From assembly GCF_016772475.1 (NCBI RefSeq), contig NZ_CP068595.1:186001-250000 (forward strand): a stretch of 64,000 nt of DNA, read 5' to 3'. The notes below the pieces were generated by a model. That model ran no database searches. It was not told the DNA's origin and saw only the letters and a list, made by a program, of their open reading frames with translations. The stretch comes from Paenibacillus sonchi (GTDB lineage: Bacteria > Bacillota > Bacilli > Paenibacillales > Paenibacillaceae). Positions 1 through 10,245 of the stretch are shown here, piece after piece. A program made the position numbers and the translations under genes. How positions within the stretch are numbered: the stretch's first letter is position 1; each line of letters begins with the position of its first letter.

Positions 1-1058
1 CGGATCCGCTCACGGGTAACACCGAACACTTTGCCGACTTCCTCCAGCGTTCTCGTCCGTCCGTCATCCAGACCGAAGCGCAGGCGAAGCACATTCTCCT
101 CACGCTCTGTGAGCGTGTCCAGCACATCCTCCAGCTGTTCCTTCAGCAGCTCATAAGCAGCTGCGTCTGCAGGCGCAAGCGCCTCCTGATCCTCAATGAA
201 ATCACCCAAATGCGAATCATCTTCTTCACCGATCGGGGTTTCCAGCGATACCGGCTCCTGGGCAATCTTCATGATTTCTCTGACCTTCTCAACCGTCAGC
301 TCCATCTCGGCGGCAATTTCCTCCGGCGACGGCTCACGTCCAAGCTCCTGCAGCAGCTGGCGGGATACCCGGATCAGCTTGTTGATAGTTTCCACCATGT
401 GTACCGGAATCCGGATCGTCCGGGCCTGGTCCGCAATCGCCCGTGTGATGGCTTGGCGAATCCACCAAGTCGCATACGTACTGAATTTGAAGCCTTTGTT
501 GTGGTCAAATTTCTCAACGGCTTTGATCAGACCCATGTTGCCTTCCTGAATCAGGTCGAGGAACAGCATGCCGCGCCCAACATAACGTTTGGCGATACTG
601 ACTACGAGCCGCAGGTTGGCTTCAGCAAGCCGGCGTTTTGCTTCTTCATCGCCGTTCTTGATTCTCATCGCCAGCTCTACCTCGTCATCAGCCGACAGCA
701 GCGGCACGCGCCCGATCTCTTTCAGATACATCCGGACAGGATCATTGATCTTGATTCCAGGCGGGAGTGACAAATCGTCGTCGAAGCTGAAGTCATCATT
801 GTCGCTGCCTTCATTGTCCTCGCTTGGCCGAAGGGTATTGACCTCTTCGTCATTCTCATTCACAACCTCGATACCCAAATCGCTCAGCTGCTCGTAGAAT
901 TCCTCCATTTGCTCGGGGTCCTGATCAAACGGCGACAATTTCTCCATAATATCTTTGTAGTTCAATGATGATCTTTTCTTGCCTTGCTCAATAAGCTGAT
1001 CCTTAACCTGATCCAGAGTAAATTCCGCTTCCAGTTCAGTGTGCTGATCGTTCGCCAT
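1..1058 (-). CDS. rpoD: RNA polymerase primary sigma factor RpoD/SigA (3' end outside window)
   Basis: Housekeeping sigma factor that directs core RNA polymerase to -35/-10 promoters. About 352 N-terminal residues are visible and the C-terminus runs off the window edge. Seen in order: an acidic Asp/Glu-rich spacer (about residues 69-95), region 2 with [16 protein letters not shown], the -10 recognition stretch [17 protein letters not shown], region 3, and the start of region 4 with [15 protein letters not shown] followed by the helix-turn-helix [17 protein letters not shown]. The ATG at 1058 is preceded by AGGGAGGAGGGA, an excellent ribosome site. It lies 40 nt downstream of dnaG, the usual dnaG-rpoD order of Bacillales. 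Confidence 0.97.
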   Translation of the reverse strand, partial: MANDQHTELEAEFTLDQVKDQLIEQGKKRSSLNYKDIMEKLSPFDQDPEQMEEFYEQLSDLGIEVVNENDEEVNTLRPSEDNEGSDNDDFSFDDDLSLPPGIKINDPVRMYLKEIGRVPLLSADDEVELAMRIKNGDEEAKRRLAEANLRLVVSIAKRYVGRGMLFLDLIQEGNMGLIKAVEKFDHNKGFKFSTYATWWIRQAITRAIADQARTIRIPVHMVETINKLIRVSRQLLQELGREPSPEEIAAEMELTVEKVREIMKIAQEPVSLETPIGEEDDSHLGDFIEDQEALAPADAAAYELLKEQLEDVLDTLTEREENVLRLRFGLDDGRTRTLEEVGKVFGVTRERI

Positions 1059-1098
1059 AATTCGACTCCCTCCTCCCTAGGTACATCCTGTCAACTGC

Positions 1099-2933
1099 TC
1101 ATTGTCTCTCTAGGGCTATAATCTCACTTGCTATTTGTGCCGCACGCAAAAAGTCGCCCGACTTCTCAGCCTGAATCATCTCTTCGCGTTTTTGTTCCAT
1201 CCCGCGTTGCACGGGGTATTTCCGCACTTCACGGATGCAGTCATCCAGAACCTGTGTATTCCAGTCCGGAGGAGTGTCCATCATGGAAATTGCGGTTGCG
1301 GTTTTTTCCAGACGGTCATCCTGAAGCGATGATAAAAACCGGCTGATGCCGGGGGGTTTGCCCTGCGCGTAATAGGCATATAGATAAGCGGCAATTGCCG
1401 CATGATCATCGATGTTGAACTCTTCTCCGAGGCGTTCGCCTACATATGCCGCGGCATCCGGGTCCTGTATCATCCAGGACAACAGCCGCCGTTCGGCAAC
1501 ATGATAAGCCGGCAGCAAAGTCGGCGCCTGCACCTGCCCTTTTTTATGCCTACCATTATTCCACCTTTTGTCGTTATTATCCCCTTCGGGAAGGTTTTTT
1601 TGCATGGACGCCCGAAGTAAATTGCAGTCCTGCTTCAAACTATCATATGACAGCTCCAGCTCGGAGGCGATTTCGCGCAGGTAGACCTCGCGCTCTGTGG
1701 AGGAATGCAGTGAGGCGATAATTTCCAGGGCCTCCTTGACATAGGCTATTTTGCCGTCTTCCTCTAGCAGTATATGGTTTTTTTTCAGATATATAAGCTT
1801 AAATTTAATGGATGAAACCGCTGAATCAATGACTTGCTCCTTGAACCGCTCCCCCCGTGGCGGGAGATGAATTCATCAGGATCGAGCCCGCTGGGAAGCA
1901 CAGCCACCTTAACCCGCAGGCCATTGTCCTCCAGCATCGGGATCGCCTTCATTGCTGCGGCTTGTCCCGCCTTATCGCCGTCATAAGCCAGAACAATCTC
2001 ATCACCCAGACTCTTCATTAGAGCCACATGCCCCTCTGTCAGCGAGGTTCCCATGGTAGCCACACCGTTATGCACACCTGCTTCCCAAGCCGAAATGACA
2101 TCACCGTAACCTTCAAAAAGGACGATTTGCCGCGTTTTGCGGATGGATGCTTTGGATTGGTGCAAGTTGTACAGAATCCGGCTTTTGTTAAACAACCTGC
2201 TCTCCGGGGAATTCAAGTATTTCGGCTGACCGTCTCCAAGAATTCTTCCGGCAAAAGCAATCACCTTCCCTGTGCGGTTCGCAATCGGAAAAATGACACG
2301 TCCGCGAAAACGGTCAATATACCCTTTGCCTTCGCCTCTGGCCGACAGCAGTCCGCCCTTCTCCATCTCGGCGAGATCGAAGCTCCTTTTGTCCAGGAAC
2401 TGGAGCAGTGTATCCCAGCGGTCCGGTGCATAGCCGATCTGGAACTGGTCGATCATCTTGCCGCTGAAGCCCCGGGATCTCAAATAATCCATGGCGGCAG
2501 TGCCGTATTCCGTATTCTTCAGCAGAAAATGATAAAATTTGGCCGACAGTTCATACGCCTGAATCAACCGGTCACGCTCTGGATCAGGAGGGGAGAGAAC
2601 GCCTCCTGTTCCCTCGGGAACAGGGATATCACTTTCTTCCGCCATTATTCTGACTGCTTCGGGGAAGGATAACCCTTCGATTTCCATCCTGAATTTGATG
2701 GCATTGCCCCCCATGCCGCAGCCAAAGCAATGAAAGACGCCCCGTTCGGGGGTTACAGTGAAGGAAGGGGTTTTCTCCGAATGAAACGGGCAGAGGCCCC
2801 ATAAATATTTCCCCTGCTTGGACAAATGGACAACCTTACCGACCGTATCGACAATGTCATGCCGTGCGAGGACACTCTCGATCACTTCTTCCGGAATATT
2901 ACCTTGTCCGCTAGCCACTTCAACCACCTTCAT
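1099..2933 (-). CDS. dnaG: DNA primase DnaG, frameshifted in this sequence
   Basis: Synthesises RNA primers at the replication fork. The first frame (2933-1785) carries the N-terminal zinc-binding domain (CPFHSEKTPSFTV...FHCFGCGMGG, residues 48-74), the RNA-polymerase domain and the TOPRIM motifs (LFEGYGDVIS, AYDGDKAGQAA). After LDPDEFISRHGG it runs out of frame and stops. The homologous sequence resumes in another frame (ERFKEQVIDS... to the end at 1099), giving the C-terminal helicase-interaction domain. One extra G in the coding-strand G6 run (plus-strand C6 at 1851-1856) would join both frames into a protein of about 611 residues, normal for DnaG. The ATG at 2933 has a poor ribosome site. 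A GTG at 2918, preceded by AAGGTGG with 5-nt spacing, is an attractive alternative start. Neighbours yqxD and rpoD match Bacillus order. Confidence 0.93.
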
Positions 2934-2957
2934 CTCTTAACAAATAAATATAATTCG

Positions 2958-3431
2958 CTATAGCTGGACATTCTCCTGCAAAATCATTAAAAGTTTTGTC
3001 AGTTTATGTTGAAAATAAATTTTCTCTTCCGCGGTGATTGCTTTCGGCCCCTTGGAATAATGGCCGCGCCTGCGCTCCACGGCTCTGGCATGCCTGCTTT
3101 CCAGCATAAAATCCATGCCCAGATCATCATATTCCTGTCCGCGGTTAGACAAAACCCTACAGCGGTTGCCCAGCGCCAGCGCGGCCAGGCCGTAATCCTG
3201 CGTGACGACAATATCACCTGCATTAATGTGATTGGCAATGTACAGATCGGCACTGTCAGTCCCACGATCCACTTGAACGATTGAGACGCCTTCCTCACCC
3301 CTCAGCACATGATCGTATGAAGAGACCATGATTACCGGGATGCCGAAGCTCCGGGCCACGGCAATAATTTCTGCCTTCACCGGGCAGGCATCCCCGTCGA
3401 CCATGATTTTCCTTTCCTGTGACCTTTCCAT
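2958..3431 (-). CDS. yqxD: YqxD/YaiI family protein (UPF0178, DUF188)
   Basis: Small conserved protein of unknown biochemical role, with a PIN/NYN-like nuclease-fold appearance. Seen: the family signature VDGDACPVK near the N-terminus, then DSADLYIAN, GDIVVTQDYGLAA and SNRGQEY motifs. The length of about 157 residues fits the family. The start is uncertain: ATG at 3431 has GGTGA upstream and preserves the first strand (KIMVD). ATG at 3404 has the stronger AGGAAAGG site but would trim that strand. An in-frame TTG at 3443 is less likely. The stop lies 24 nt upstream of dnaG, so it probably heads the yqxD-dnaG-rpoD operon, as in B. subtilis. Confidence 0.88.
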   Translation of the reverse strand: MERSQERKIMVDGDACPVKAEIIAVARSFGIPVIMVSSYDHVLRGEEGVSIVQVDRGTDSADLYIANHINAGDIVVTQDYGLAALALGNRCRVLSNRGQEYDDLGMDFMLESRHARAVERRRGHYSKGPKAITAEEKIYFQHKLTKLLMILQENVQL

Positions 3432-3501
3432 GCTCATCACCAATTTCCCGTGTAATATATATACGCTTTGCCCAACTGAAATCCTTCTTTACAAAGCATA
3501 A

Positions 3502-3542
3502 ATACGGAACGAATGTCAACTTACGCATTGGCACCGTTCCGT
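3502..3542. other. Inverted repeat in the yqxD-glyS intergenic region
   Basis: The gap between yqxD and glyS (about 3444-3632) has no gene I can support. It holds a perfect 10-bp inverted repeat, ATACGGAACG (3502-3511) and CGTTCCGTAT (3533-3542), around a 21-nt loop that itself contains AATG/CATT. No T-run follows on either strand, so an operator or RNA hairpin is as likely as a terminator for glyS. Confidence 0.4.
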
Positions 3543-3632
3543 ATATTTATACCCTAAACCATCGATCTATACCATAAACTGTACAAAGTCGTACACTTTA
3601 GGGGATACTTACATCAGGATCTCCTAAAGAGA

Positions 3633-5711
3633 CTACCACACCAGCTTGCCAAAATCGGCAAACGCCTTGGAATCGGCATCGATGCCGGCGAGCAGCGCCA
3701 GGCGGTTCGCACGGATCTGCTCATCTTCGGCCATAACCATTACGGAATCGAAAAATCCGGTAACCGCATCCTTCAGGCCGGACAGAATCCGTAAAGCTTC
3801 CTCCGCATCTCTGGCACGGAGCGCTTCCTGATACGGTGTGTGTATAGCCTGCCAAGTCTCATATAGCTTGCGCTCCGCTTCTTCCTTCAGCAAAGAAGGC
3901 ACTACAGCCGTTCCTTCTGCGGCTTTGGCCGCCAGATTGCTGACCCGTGTCAGTGAATCCACGGTGATTTTGAAATCAGCCTGACTGTTTACAGTGTCCA
4001 TAAGCGCACGGCTTCTGCCCACTACTGCCACGATATCATCGAAGCCTGCAGCAATTACCGCATCCACAACATCATAACGGACATTGTCGGATAACAGCCG
4101 TTTTACACGCAGACCGAAGAACTCGTACAGGTTTATACGCAGATCAGGAGCAAAAGGTTTCTCTGTGCGTAAATTTTCATGCACCTCCAAGGCAGCATCA
4201 AAAATTTCCTGTAAAGAGACCGTCAGCTTATGCTCAAGGATCATTTGCACAATGCCTGCCGCCTGCCGGCGGAGGGCGTAGGGGTCCTGCGAACCGGTCG
4301 GGATAATGCCGATGGAAAAGCATCCGACAATCGTGTCGATTTTATCCGCAAGGCTGACCACAAGGCCGACTTCCGAAGCAGGAACAGCGTCTCCGGCAAA
4401 GCGTGGCTGATAGTGCTCGAAGATTCCCTTTGCAACCGCTTCGGGTTCACCGGCTTTGCGGGCGTAATCCTCGCCCATGGTACCCTGGAGTTCGGAAAAC
4501 TCATTTACCATTTGCGTAACCAGATCAAATTTGCAGATATCAGCCGTCCGGCTGACTTCAGCAGCTGTCTTTGCGGATAGTCCCAGCTTCACCGTTAACC
4601 GGTCAGCTACCGCGCGAATCCGGCGGACCTTGTCCCCGACGCTGCCCAGTTCCTCGTGATACACAATGTTCTCAAGCTTGGCCAGCGCATCGCTGATTTG
4701 CAGCTTCTGATCCTCTTCATAAAAGAACTTCGCGTCCGACAGACGGGCACGCAGCACCTTCTCATTCCCCTTGGCGATGACATCCAGCGACTCCGCATTA
4801 CCGTTGCGGACTGTGACGAAGAAAGGCAGCAGCGCACCCGCTGCGTCAAAAACCGGGAAGTAGCGCTGATGCTCGCGCATCGAGGTAATCAGCACATCCT
4901 GCGGGATGTTAAGGAACGATGCATCAAATGTACCGAACAGCACCGTCGGCGTTTCTACGAGGAACAAAACTTCCTCCAGCAAGTCGTCTTTGATGGCGAT
5001 CGTCCAGCCCTTCTCTTCTGCCAGCTTGTTGATCTGGCTCAGAATCAGCTCTTCGCGTTCCTTCACATCGACCAGCACATGCTGGCTGCGCATCGTTTCC
5101 ATGTATTGTGCAGGCTCGGCAATAACCGCTTCCGTTCCCAGGAAACGATGACCCCGGCTTACATTTCCGGCTTTGACGCCGGTGATTTCCAGATCAATCA
5201 CCTCTTGGCCGAACAGGGCCACCAGCCAGCGGATCGGGCGGACGAATTTGAAGTCATAGGCTCCCCAGCGCATGTTCTTGGGGAAGGTCATTGCGCTGAC
5301 AATGCCGCTAAGCCCTTCAGACAACAGTGAAGAGGTGTTTACACCCTCGCTGTTTTTGGTGGCATAAATATATTCGACTCCTGCCAGCTCTTTAAAGGTG
5401 AACTGCTCCGGCGATACCCCCTGGCTGCGGGCAAAACCGAGTGCAGCCTTGCTCCATTCGCCGCTGGCGTCCAGTGCGATTTTGCGTGAAGGGCCCTTCA
5501 CTTCTTCACTGATATCCTCTTGTTTTTCGGCGGCATCCTTTACCAGAACGGCAAGACGGCGCGGTGTGGCACAGGCGCTGACTCCGCTATGGGAAATGCG
5601 GGATGCTTCCAGCCATTTGACGGTTCTGTCCTTAAGCTGCTCCATCGCAGCCCGGATGAAGCGGGCCGGAACCTCTTCGAGTCCGATCTCAAACAATATA
5701 TCTTTAGACAA
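3633..5711 (-). CDS. glyS: Glycyl-tRNA synthetase beta subunit
   Basis: Beta subunit of the alpha2-beta2 glycyl-tRNA synthetase; with GlyQ it charges tRNA-Gly, and the beta chain supplies tRNA binding. Seen: the family N-terminus [18 protein letters not shown], the HD-like middle section and a C-terminal anticodon-binding/DALR-like helical region ending [21 protein letters not shown]. The length of 692 residues fits. I prefer the TTG start at 5711 ([10 protein letters not shown]) because AGAAGG lies 8 nt upstream and the product matches family N-termini; a GTG at 5720 is in frame but sits on the ribosome site. The gene overlaps the glyQ stop by 8 nt, implying translational coupling. Confidence 0.95.
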   Translation of the reverse strand: MSKDILFEIGLEEVPARFIRAAMEQLKDRTVKWLEASRISHSGVSACATPRRLAVLVKDAAEKQEDISEEVKGPSRKIALDASGEWSKAALGFARSQGVSPEQFTFKELAGVEYIYATKNSEGVNTSSLLSEGLSGIVSAMTFPKNMRWGAYDFKFVRPIRWLVALFGQEVIDLEITGVKAGNVSRGHRFLGTEAVIAEPAQYMETMRSQHVLVDVKEREELILSQINKLAEEKGWTIAIKDDLLEEVLFLVETPTVLFGTFDASFLNIPQDVLITSMREHQRYFPVFDAAGALLPFFVTVRNGNAESLDVIAKGNEKVLRARLSDAKFFYEEDQKLQISDALAKLENIVYHEELGSVGDKVRRIRAVADRLTVKLGLSAKTAAEVSRTADICKFDLVTQMVNEFSELQGTMGEDYARKAGEPEAVAKGIFEHYQPRFAGDAVPASEVGLVVSLADKIDTIVGCFSIGIIPTGSQDPYALRRQAAGIVQMILEHKLTVSLQEIFDAALEVHENLRTEKPFAPDLRINLYEFFGLRVKRLLSDNVRYDVVDAVIAAGFDDIVAVVGRSRALMDTVNSQADFKITVDSLTRVSNLAAKAAEGTAVVPSLLKEEAERKLYETWQAIHTPYQEALRARDAEEALRILSGLKDAVTGFFDSVMVMAEDEQIRANRLALLAGIDADSKAFADFGKLVW

Positions 5712-6591
5712 GGTCAGCACCTTCTTTCTTCAGCAGCGGGAAGCCGAGCTTCTCGCGTTCCTCAAGATATGTCGCCGCTACGGTGCGGGCTAGGTTGCGG
5801 ACTCGGGTAATAAAACCCGTTCGTTCGGTCACACTAATGGCTCCGCGCGCATCCAGGAGGTTGAAGGTGTGCGAGCATTTCAGCACATAGTCGTAAGCCG
5901 GGAACACCAGATGCTGCTCCATCGCTCTGCGCGCTTCCTCTTCATAGGTGTTGAAGAGGGTGAACAGCATTTTGACATCGGAGACTTCGAATGTATAGGT
6001 GGAGTGCTCTACTTCCGGCTGATGGAACACGTCACCGTAGGTCATGCCGCCCACCCATTCCAGGTCGAACACATTTTCCTTCTCTTGAATGTAGGAGGCC
6101 AGACGCTCCATGCCGTAAGTGATTTCGACAGCCACCGGACTGGTCTCAATGCCGCCGACCTGCTGGAAATACGTAAATTGTGTGATTTCCATACCATCCA
6201 GCCATACTTCCCAACCGAGGCCCGCGCAGCCCAGCGAAGGGTTCTCCCAGTTGTCTTCAACAAAACGGATGTCATGCAAAAGCGGATCTACGCCAAGCGC
6301 CTTCAGACTATCCAGATACAGCTCTTGAATGTTGTCCGGCGAGGGCTTGATAATCACCTGGAACTGGTGATGCTGATACAGACGGTTCGGGTTTTCTCCG
6401 TAACGTCCGTCCGAGGGACGGCGTGAAGGCTCCACATAAGCTACCTTCCACGGCTCCGGTCCGAGCGAACGCAGGAAGGTCATGGGGTTCATGGTTCCTG
6501 CCCCTTTTTCCGTGTCATACGGCTGAACGAGAATACAGTTCTGGGCAGACCAGAACTGCTGCAGCGTCAAAATCATCTGCTGAAAATTCAT
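5704..6591 (-). CDS. glyQ: Glycyl-tRNA synthetase alpha subunit
   Basis: Catalytic alpha subunit of heterotetrameric glycyl-tRNA synthetase (class II), forming glycyl-adenylate. The 295-residue protein begins [19 protein letters not shown] and contains [34 protein letters not shown] and [16 protein letters not shown], all hallmarks of GlyQ, plus [19 protein letters not shown]. The length matches the family. A T-box leader lies just upstream, so glyQS is expected to be induced when tRNA-Gly is uncharged. The stop overlaps the glyS start. Confidence 0.97.
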   Translation of the reverse strand: MNFQQMILTLQQFWSAQNCILVQPYDTEKGAGTMNPMTFLRSLGPEPWKVAYVEPSRRPSDGRYGENPNRLYQHHQFQVIIKPSPDNIQELYLDSLKALGVDPLLHDIRFVEDNWENPSLGCAGLGWEVWLDGMEITQFTYFQQVGGIETSPVAVEITYGMERLASYIQEKENVFDLEWVGGMTYGDVFHQPEVEHSTYTFEVSDVKMLFTLFNTYEEEARRAMEQHLVFPAYDYVLKCSHTFNLLDARGAISVTERTGFITRVRNLARTVAATYLEEREKLGFPLLKKEGADLV

Positions 6592-6723
6592 ACTACCGAC
6601 TCCTTCGCTTCACAAGTTTAACTGCGCCTCTTGCCATGGTTCATCTTGCCTGCTGTCGATGGAGGCGGCACTCTTCTATCCTTGCGGTGTCTCACATGAG
6701 ATCCTTATTGCCGACCACAAGGC

Positions 6724-6772
6724 AAAAAAGCTCCCGCCCCCATGCCTGATATACAGACATAGGGACGAGAGC
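6724..6772 (-). terminator. T-box leader terminator of glyQS
   Basis: Coding-strand stem GCTCTCGTCCCTATGTC pairs with GGCATGGGGGCGGGAGC through 17 positions using several G-U pairs, then runs into TTTTTT. It sits between the T-box sequence and the glyQ start, where the T-box attenuator should be. Confidence 0.85.
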
Positions 6773-6995
6773 CTGAAATATACTCCCGCGGTTCCACCCT
6801 ACTTGATCTCATCAATAAATGACGAAATCCACTTTCATTCGCCGCATTCGCACTCCCGGGTGCCATGTTCATGAACGTTGTCCTGCCAGGCTTCCACTCT
6901 CCCCGGCTCGCTTAAGGGCAATGCTGTTCATTACTTTCCCGATCACTGCACGTTTCTCCATCTTAGGAGCTATAACGGCATATTTATAACAAGAA
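6724..6995 (-). promoter_or_regulatory. Glycine-type T-box riboswitch
   Basis: Leader RNA that senses uncharged tRNA. The canonical T-box AGGGTGGAACCGCGGG is at 6785-6800 on the minus strand, directly 5' of the terminator hairpin. Upstream lies a stem-I-like region with an AGTAATGAACAGC segment and a GCGAGCCGGGG / GAGTGGAAG distal part. The stem-I 3' side reads GAACATGGCACC; GGC (complement of 6862-6864), a glycine codon, is the likely specifier. This agrees with the downstream glyQS genes. The exact 5' end (about 6995) is an estimate. Confidence 0.9.
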
Positions 6996-7029
6996 ACTGA
7001 ACCTATAGTAACGGATTTTTTGCATTTCG

Positions 7030-7785
7030 TCAAATATCGTATTTATCAAGCTGGTCGAGAAAATTCTGCGATTTCAGCTTCAGCCCCAGCTGATGGTCCA
7101 TAAGGGCCCGCATGATCTTTTTGAGTTCAGCACGGGTGCCTTCCTTCACGTTCACATTGCCAAGCCGTGTGAGATCAAGCGCAGCGAACAAGCGCAGCAG
7201 CTTGAGTGCGCGGGGAGAAATCTCCATTGCAGGAGGATCATTATGCCTGCAGCTGCGGCAGAGCACGCCCCCGAGGCGGGGACTTACCCGCAGTTCCTCA
7301 TCCGGCTTGTCCAGACCGCAAACAATGCAGTTGTCCAGCTGCGGTCCGTACCCTGCCGCCTGCAGAATTTTCATCTCAAAGACATTTATAATGATGCCGG
7401 GCTCCTTGTCTTCCTCTAGCGCATTGAGACAGGCTGTGAGCTGGCGGAACCAAAAACTGCCGGTCTCCTCATCATGAAGCACACGGTCAAGCAGCTCGCA
7501 GGCGTATGAAGCATAAGCGGCTTTGACCAGATCCTCCCGCAGCGGATGGTGGGACTTCGTAATTTCACCGGCATTCAGTGTTCCGAGCCCCCCATTGTTG
7601 CGGAAAAACACATATTCCCCGGTAGTGAACAGCTGGATCAGGGCAGCATGGCGGCTTTTAACCTTTTTGGCCCCGCGTACGAGGACACCTACTTTGCCGG
7701 CGTTTTCGGTGCAAAGCGTAATAATCGCGTTCCCCTCGCCGTAGTCCATGCTGCGGATGACGATCCCTTCCACCCTGTATAGCAT
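7030..7785 (-). CDS. recO: DNA repair protein RecO
   Basis: Recombination mediator that helps load RecA on SSB-coated single-stranded DNA in the RecFOR pathway. Seen: an N-terminal OB-fold (MLYRVEGIVIRSMDYGEGN), then a zinc-binding pair CIVCG and CRSC in the C-terminal half. The length of 251 residues fits. The ATG at 7785 is chosen because GGGGGAAGAGG lies just upstream and the product matches RecO N-termini; an ATG at 7803 would use the ribosome site as coding sequence. It lies 36 nt downstream of yqzL, in the era-yqzL-recO order of Bacillus. Confidence 0.94.
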   Translation of the reverse strand: MLYRVEGIVIRSMDYGEGNAIITLCTENAGKVGVLVRGAKKVKSRHAALIQLFTTGEYVFFRNNGGLGTLNAGEITKSHHPLREDLVKAAYASYACELLDRVLHDEETGSFWFRQLTACLNALEEDKEPGIIINVFEMKILQAAGYGPQLDNCIVCGLDKPDEELRVSPRLGGVLCRSCRHNDPPAMEISPRALKLLRLFAALDLTRLGNVNVKEGTRAELKKIMRALMDHQLGLKLKSQNFLDQLDKYDI

Positions 7786-7821
7786 GCCTCTTCCCCCAAC
7801 CATTCGGCAAGCAACCAGTCC

Positions 7822-7965
7822 TTATTGCGCTTCTTCATCCAGGACCTTCTCTTCCTCCGCAGGCAGCTCCAGGCTGCCCTCAAGCGGATCTGCAGCTTGT
7901 TTGTACAGCAGATATGCATCGACATCCCCAGTCATTGCAAAATACTTCCACGAAAAGTCTCGCAT
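7822..7965 (-). CDS. yqzL: YqzL family small protein
   Basis: A 47-residue ORF starting MRDFSWKYFAMTGDVDAYLL and ending EEEKVLDEEAQ. The aromatic N-terminus and position between era and recO match the B. subtilis small protein YqzL, whose function is unknown. The C-terminal third is strongly acidic. The ATG is at 7965 and TAA at 7824-7822. It is easily missed because of its length. Confidence 0.8.
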   Translation of the reverse strand: MRDFSWKYFAMTGDVDAYLLYKQAADPLEGSLELPAEEEKVLDEEAQ

Positions 7966-8072
7966 TCGTATTCATCCTTTCTTCGGAAACACGATGTCTC
8001 TTCAGAAATAGGATGTGCGATAGGCCAGGATCTATCCTTGCAATTCCTGCCAGGAAGCTGCAAATGCGGAGC

Positions 8073-8966
8073 TTAAAGGTCTTTGTGGAAGCCCAAATCA
8101 CGCAGAACGCGTTCCTGATTGCGCCAGTCTTTTTTCACTTTTACCCACAGCTCCAGAAAAATCTTCGAGCCCAGCAGGTTCTCGATATCGGTACGGGCCC
8201 GTCTGCCGACTTCCTTCAGCATCGCCCCCTGCTTGCCGATAATAATCCCCTTCTGGGAATCGCGCTCGACAAAAATAACGGCCGACACATGCACAACCCC
8301 ATTGGATTCGACGCGCATGTCCTCGATGGCTACCGCAATGGAATGCGGCACCTCCTCGCGGGTCAAATGCAGGATTTTCTCGCGGATCAGCTCTGCACAG
8401 ACGAACTGCTCCGGATGGTCGGTAATCTGATCTTCAGGATAATACTGCGGGCCTTCGGGCAGGTATTTCACTACCTGATCCAGCAGTGTATTTACGTTGC
8501 TGCCGAGCTTGGCGGAAATCGGTACGATTTCGGCGAACTCATGCAGCTTATTGTATTCGGTAATCAGCGGAAGCAGGGCTTCCGGCTCGATTTTGTCAAT
8601 CTTGTTCATTACGAGGATGACCGGCGTTTTGACGTCCTTGAGCTGCTCGGCAATATAGCGGTCACCTCCGCCCATGCCCTCAGAAGCATCCACCAGGAAC
8701 AGTACGGCTTCCACCTCATGCAATGTGCTCATCGCCGTCTGATTCATGTAATCGCCCAGCTTGGACTGTCTTTTATGGATACCCGGTGTGTCCAGGAATA
8801 CAATCTGCGAATTGTTCGCCGTGTATACCCCGTGGATTTTATTTCTGGTGGTCTGCGGCTTGTCCGACATGATGGCGATCTTCTGTCCGATCACCTGGTT
8901 CATAAGTGTAGATTTGCCTACGTTCGGTCTGCCGATAATGGCGACAAACCCTGATTTGAATTTCAT
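8073..8966 (-). CDS. era: GTPase Era
   Basis: Essential Ras-like GTPase that binds 16S rRNA near its 3' end and assists 30S subunit maturation. Seen: G1 GRPNVGKS (residues 12-19), switch region TTRNKIHG, G3 DTPG, G4 NKID, and a C-terminal KH RNA-binding domain with [15 protein letters not shown]. The length of 297 residues is typical. The ATG at 8966 is preceded by AAGGAAG. Upstream (8967 onward) is a 700-bp repeat-rich gap, so era probably has its own promoter here. Confidence 0.97.
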   Translation of the reverse strand: MKFKSGFVAIIGRPNVGKSTLMNQVIGQKIAIMSDKPQTTRNKIHGVYTANNSQIVFLDTPGIHKRQSKLGDYMNQTAMSTLHEVEAVLFLVDASEGMGGGDRYIAEQLKDVKTPVILVMNKIDKIEPEALLPLITEYNKLHEFAEIVPISAKLGSNVNTLLDQVVKYLPEGPQYYPEDQITDHPEQFVCAELIREKILHLTREEVPHSIAVAIEDMRVESNGVVHVSAVIFVERDSQKGIIIGKQGAMLKEVGRRARTDIENLLGSKIFLELWVKVKKDWRNQERVLRDLGFHKDL

Positions 8967-9668
8967 ATGATCTTCCTTCCTGCTTCCTTCTTGGAACTTT
9001 TTTCGAAAATTAACATTTAAAGATGCATTCAGTCTCTAAGGCGTCTCATTTCCACAAAAAGCGTTTCGATCCACCCTAAAGGCGCTTCGATCCACCCTAA
9101 AGGCGCTTCGATCCACCCTAAAGGCGCTTCGATCCACCCTAAGGCTTTCGATCCACCCTAAGGCTTTCGATCCCCCTAAATCCCCCTTAGCCAAGGGGGA
9201 CCCCAAGGGCCCCGGCCCTCTGGACACCCGGAAATGGGCGTGAGAGCGGCATTCGCGTATGGGAAGAAAAGTCGGAGGATCGAGCGCTTACGTTCCTTGC
9301 GGAACACGCTTGACTGTGGCACAAAGCCAAATTAGTTGAAAGCAACTGCTATTCCAACAGCTTAATTGTATTTTGTGCAGTTATTTCAGTCTATAACTAC
9401 AACTTTGCCATTTTAGCTGTATTTCGCGCAATTATTTTTGCCAATACGGGCTGTTTTTCCTACATTTAGCGAATTTAACTGCACTAACTGCAATTATATT
9501 CTTTCGGAGCACAAATATCCGTTATTTAGCTGTACGATATGCAGTTAAGCCAGACAGCACGCAATATAACACAGTTAGTTCTGCCAGAATAGAGGCACTT
9601 ATGGAGCTTCAGTGTTTTAACAGGAACTAAGGGCATTAATGGGTTCAATCCATTATTTTACCGCAGAA
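8967..9668. other. Gene-free gap between era and cdd, repeat-rich
   Basis: About 700 bp with no gene I can support. It holds a tandem array of 21-bp then 19-bp units (9065-9165), a CCCCCTT/AAGGGGG palindrome (9182-9200), a GC-rich stretch, and then AT-rich sequence with three degenerate copies of a TTAGCTGTA...GCAGTTA-like motif near 9361-9386, 9412-9437 and 9525-9549. Confidence 0.7.
9065..9165. repeat. Tandem repeat, 3 x 21 bp plus 2 x 19 bp
   Basis: Units start TTCGATCCACCC at 9065, 9086, 9107, 9128 and 9147, with a degenerate sixth at 9166. The first three are identical 21-mers ending AAAGGCGC; the next two lack two bases (AAGGCT). They encode a meaningless RVDRSAF repeat on the minus strand. 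Spacing is too short for a CRISPR array. Confidence 0.9.
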
Positions 9669-10170
<502 letters not shown>

Positions 10171-10245
10171 CCGAGAGTGAAGACAATGAAAGACGGAGCG
10201 CAAAACGCGGGTCCGCCTCTCCCATAAGCTGAAGTTGTAAACTGA

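Noticed and set aside
7914..8954. 346-codon plus-strand ORF opposite era
   Set aside because: Shadow of Era, whose GTPase motifs are complete on the minus strand.
9065..9165. Possible CRISPR array after era
   Set aside because: Units are 19-21 bp placed head to tail with no unique spacers, and no cas genes are nearby.
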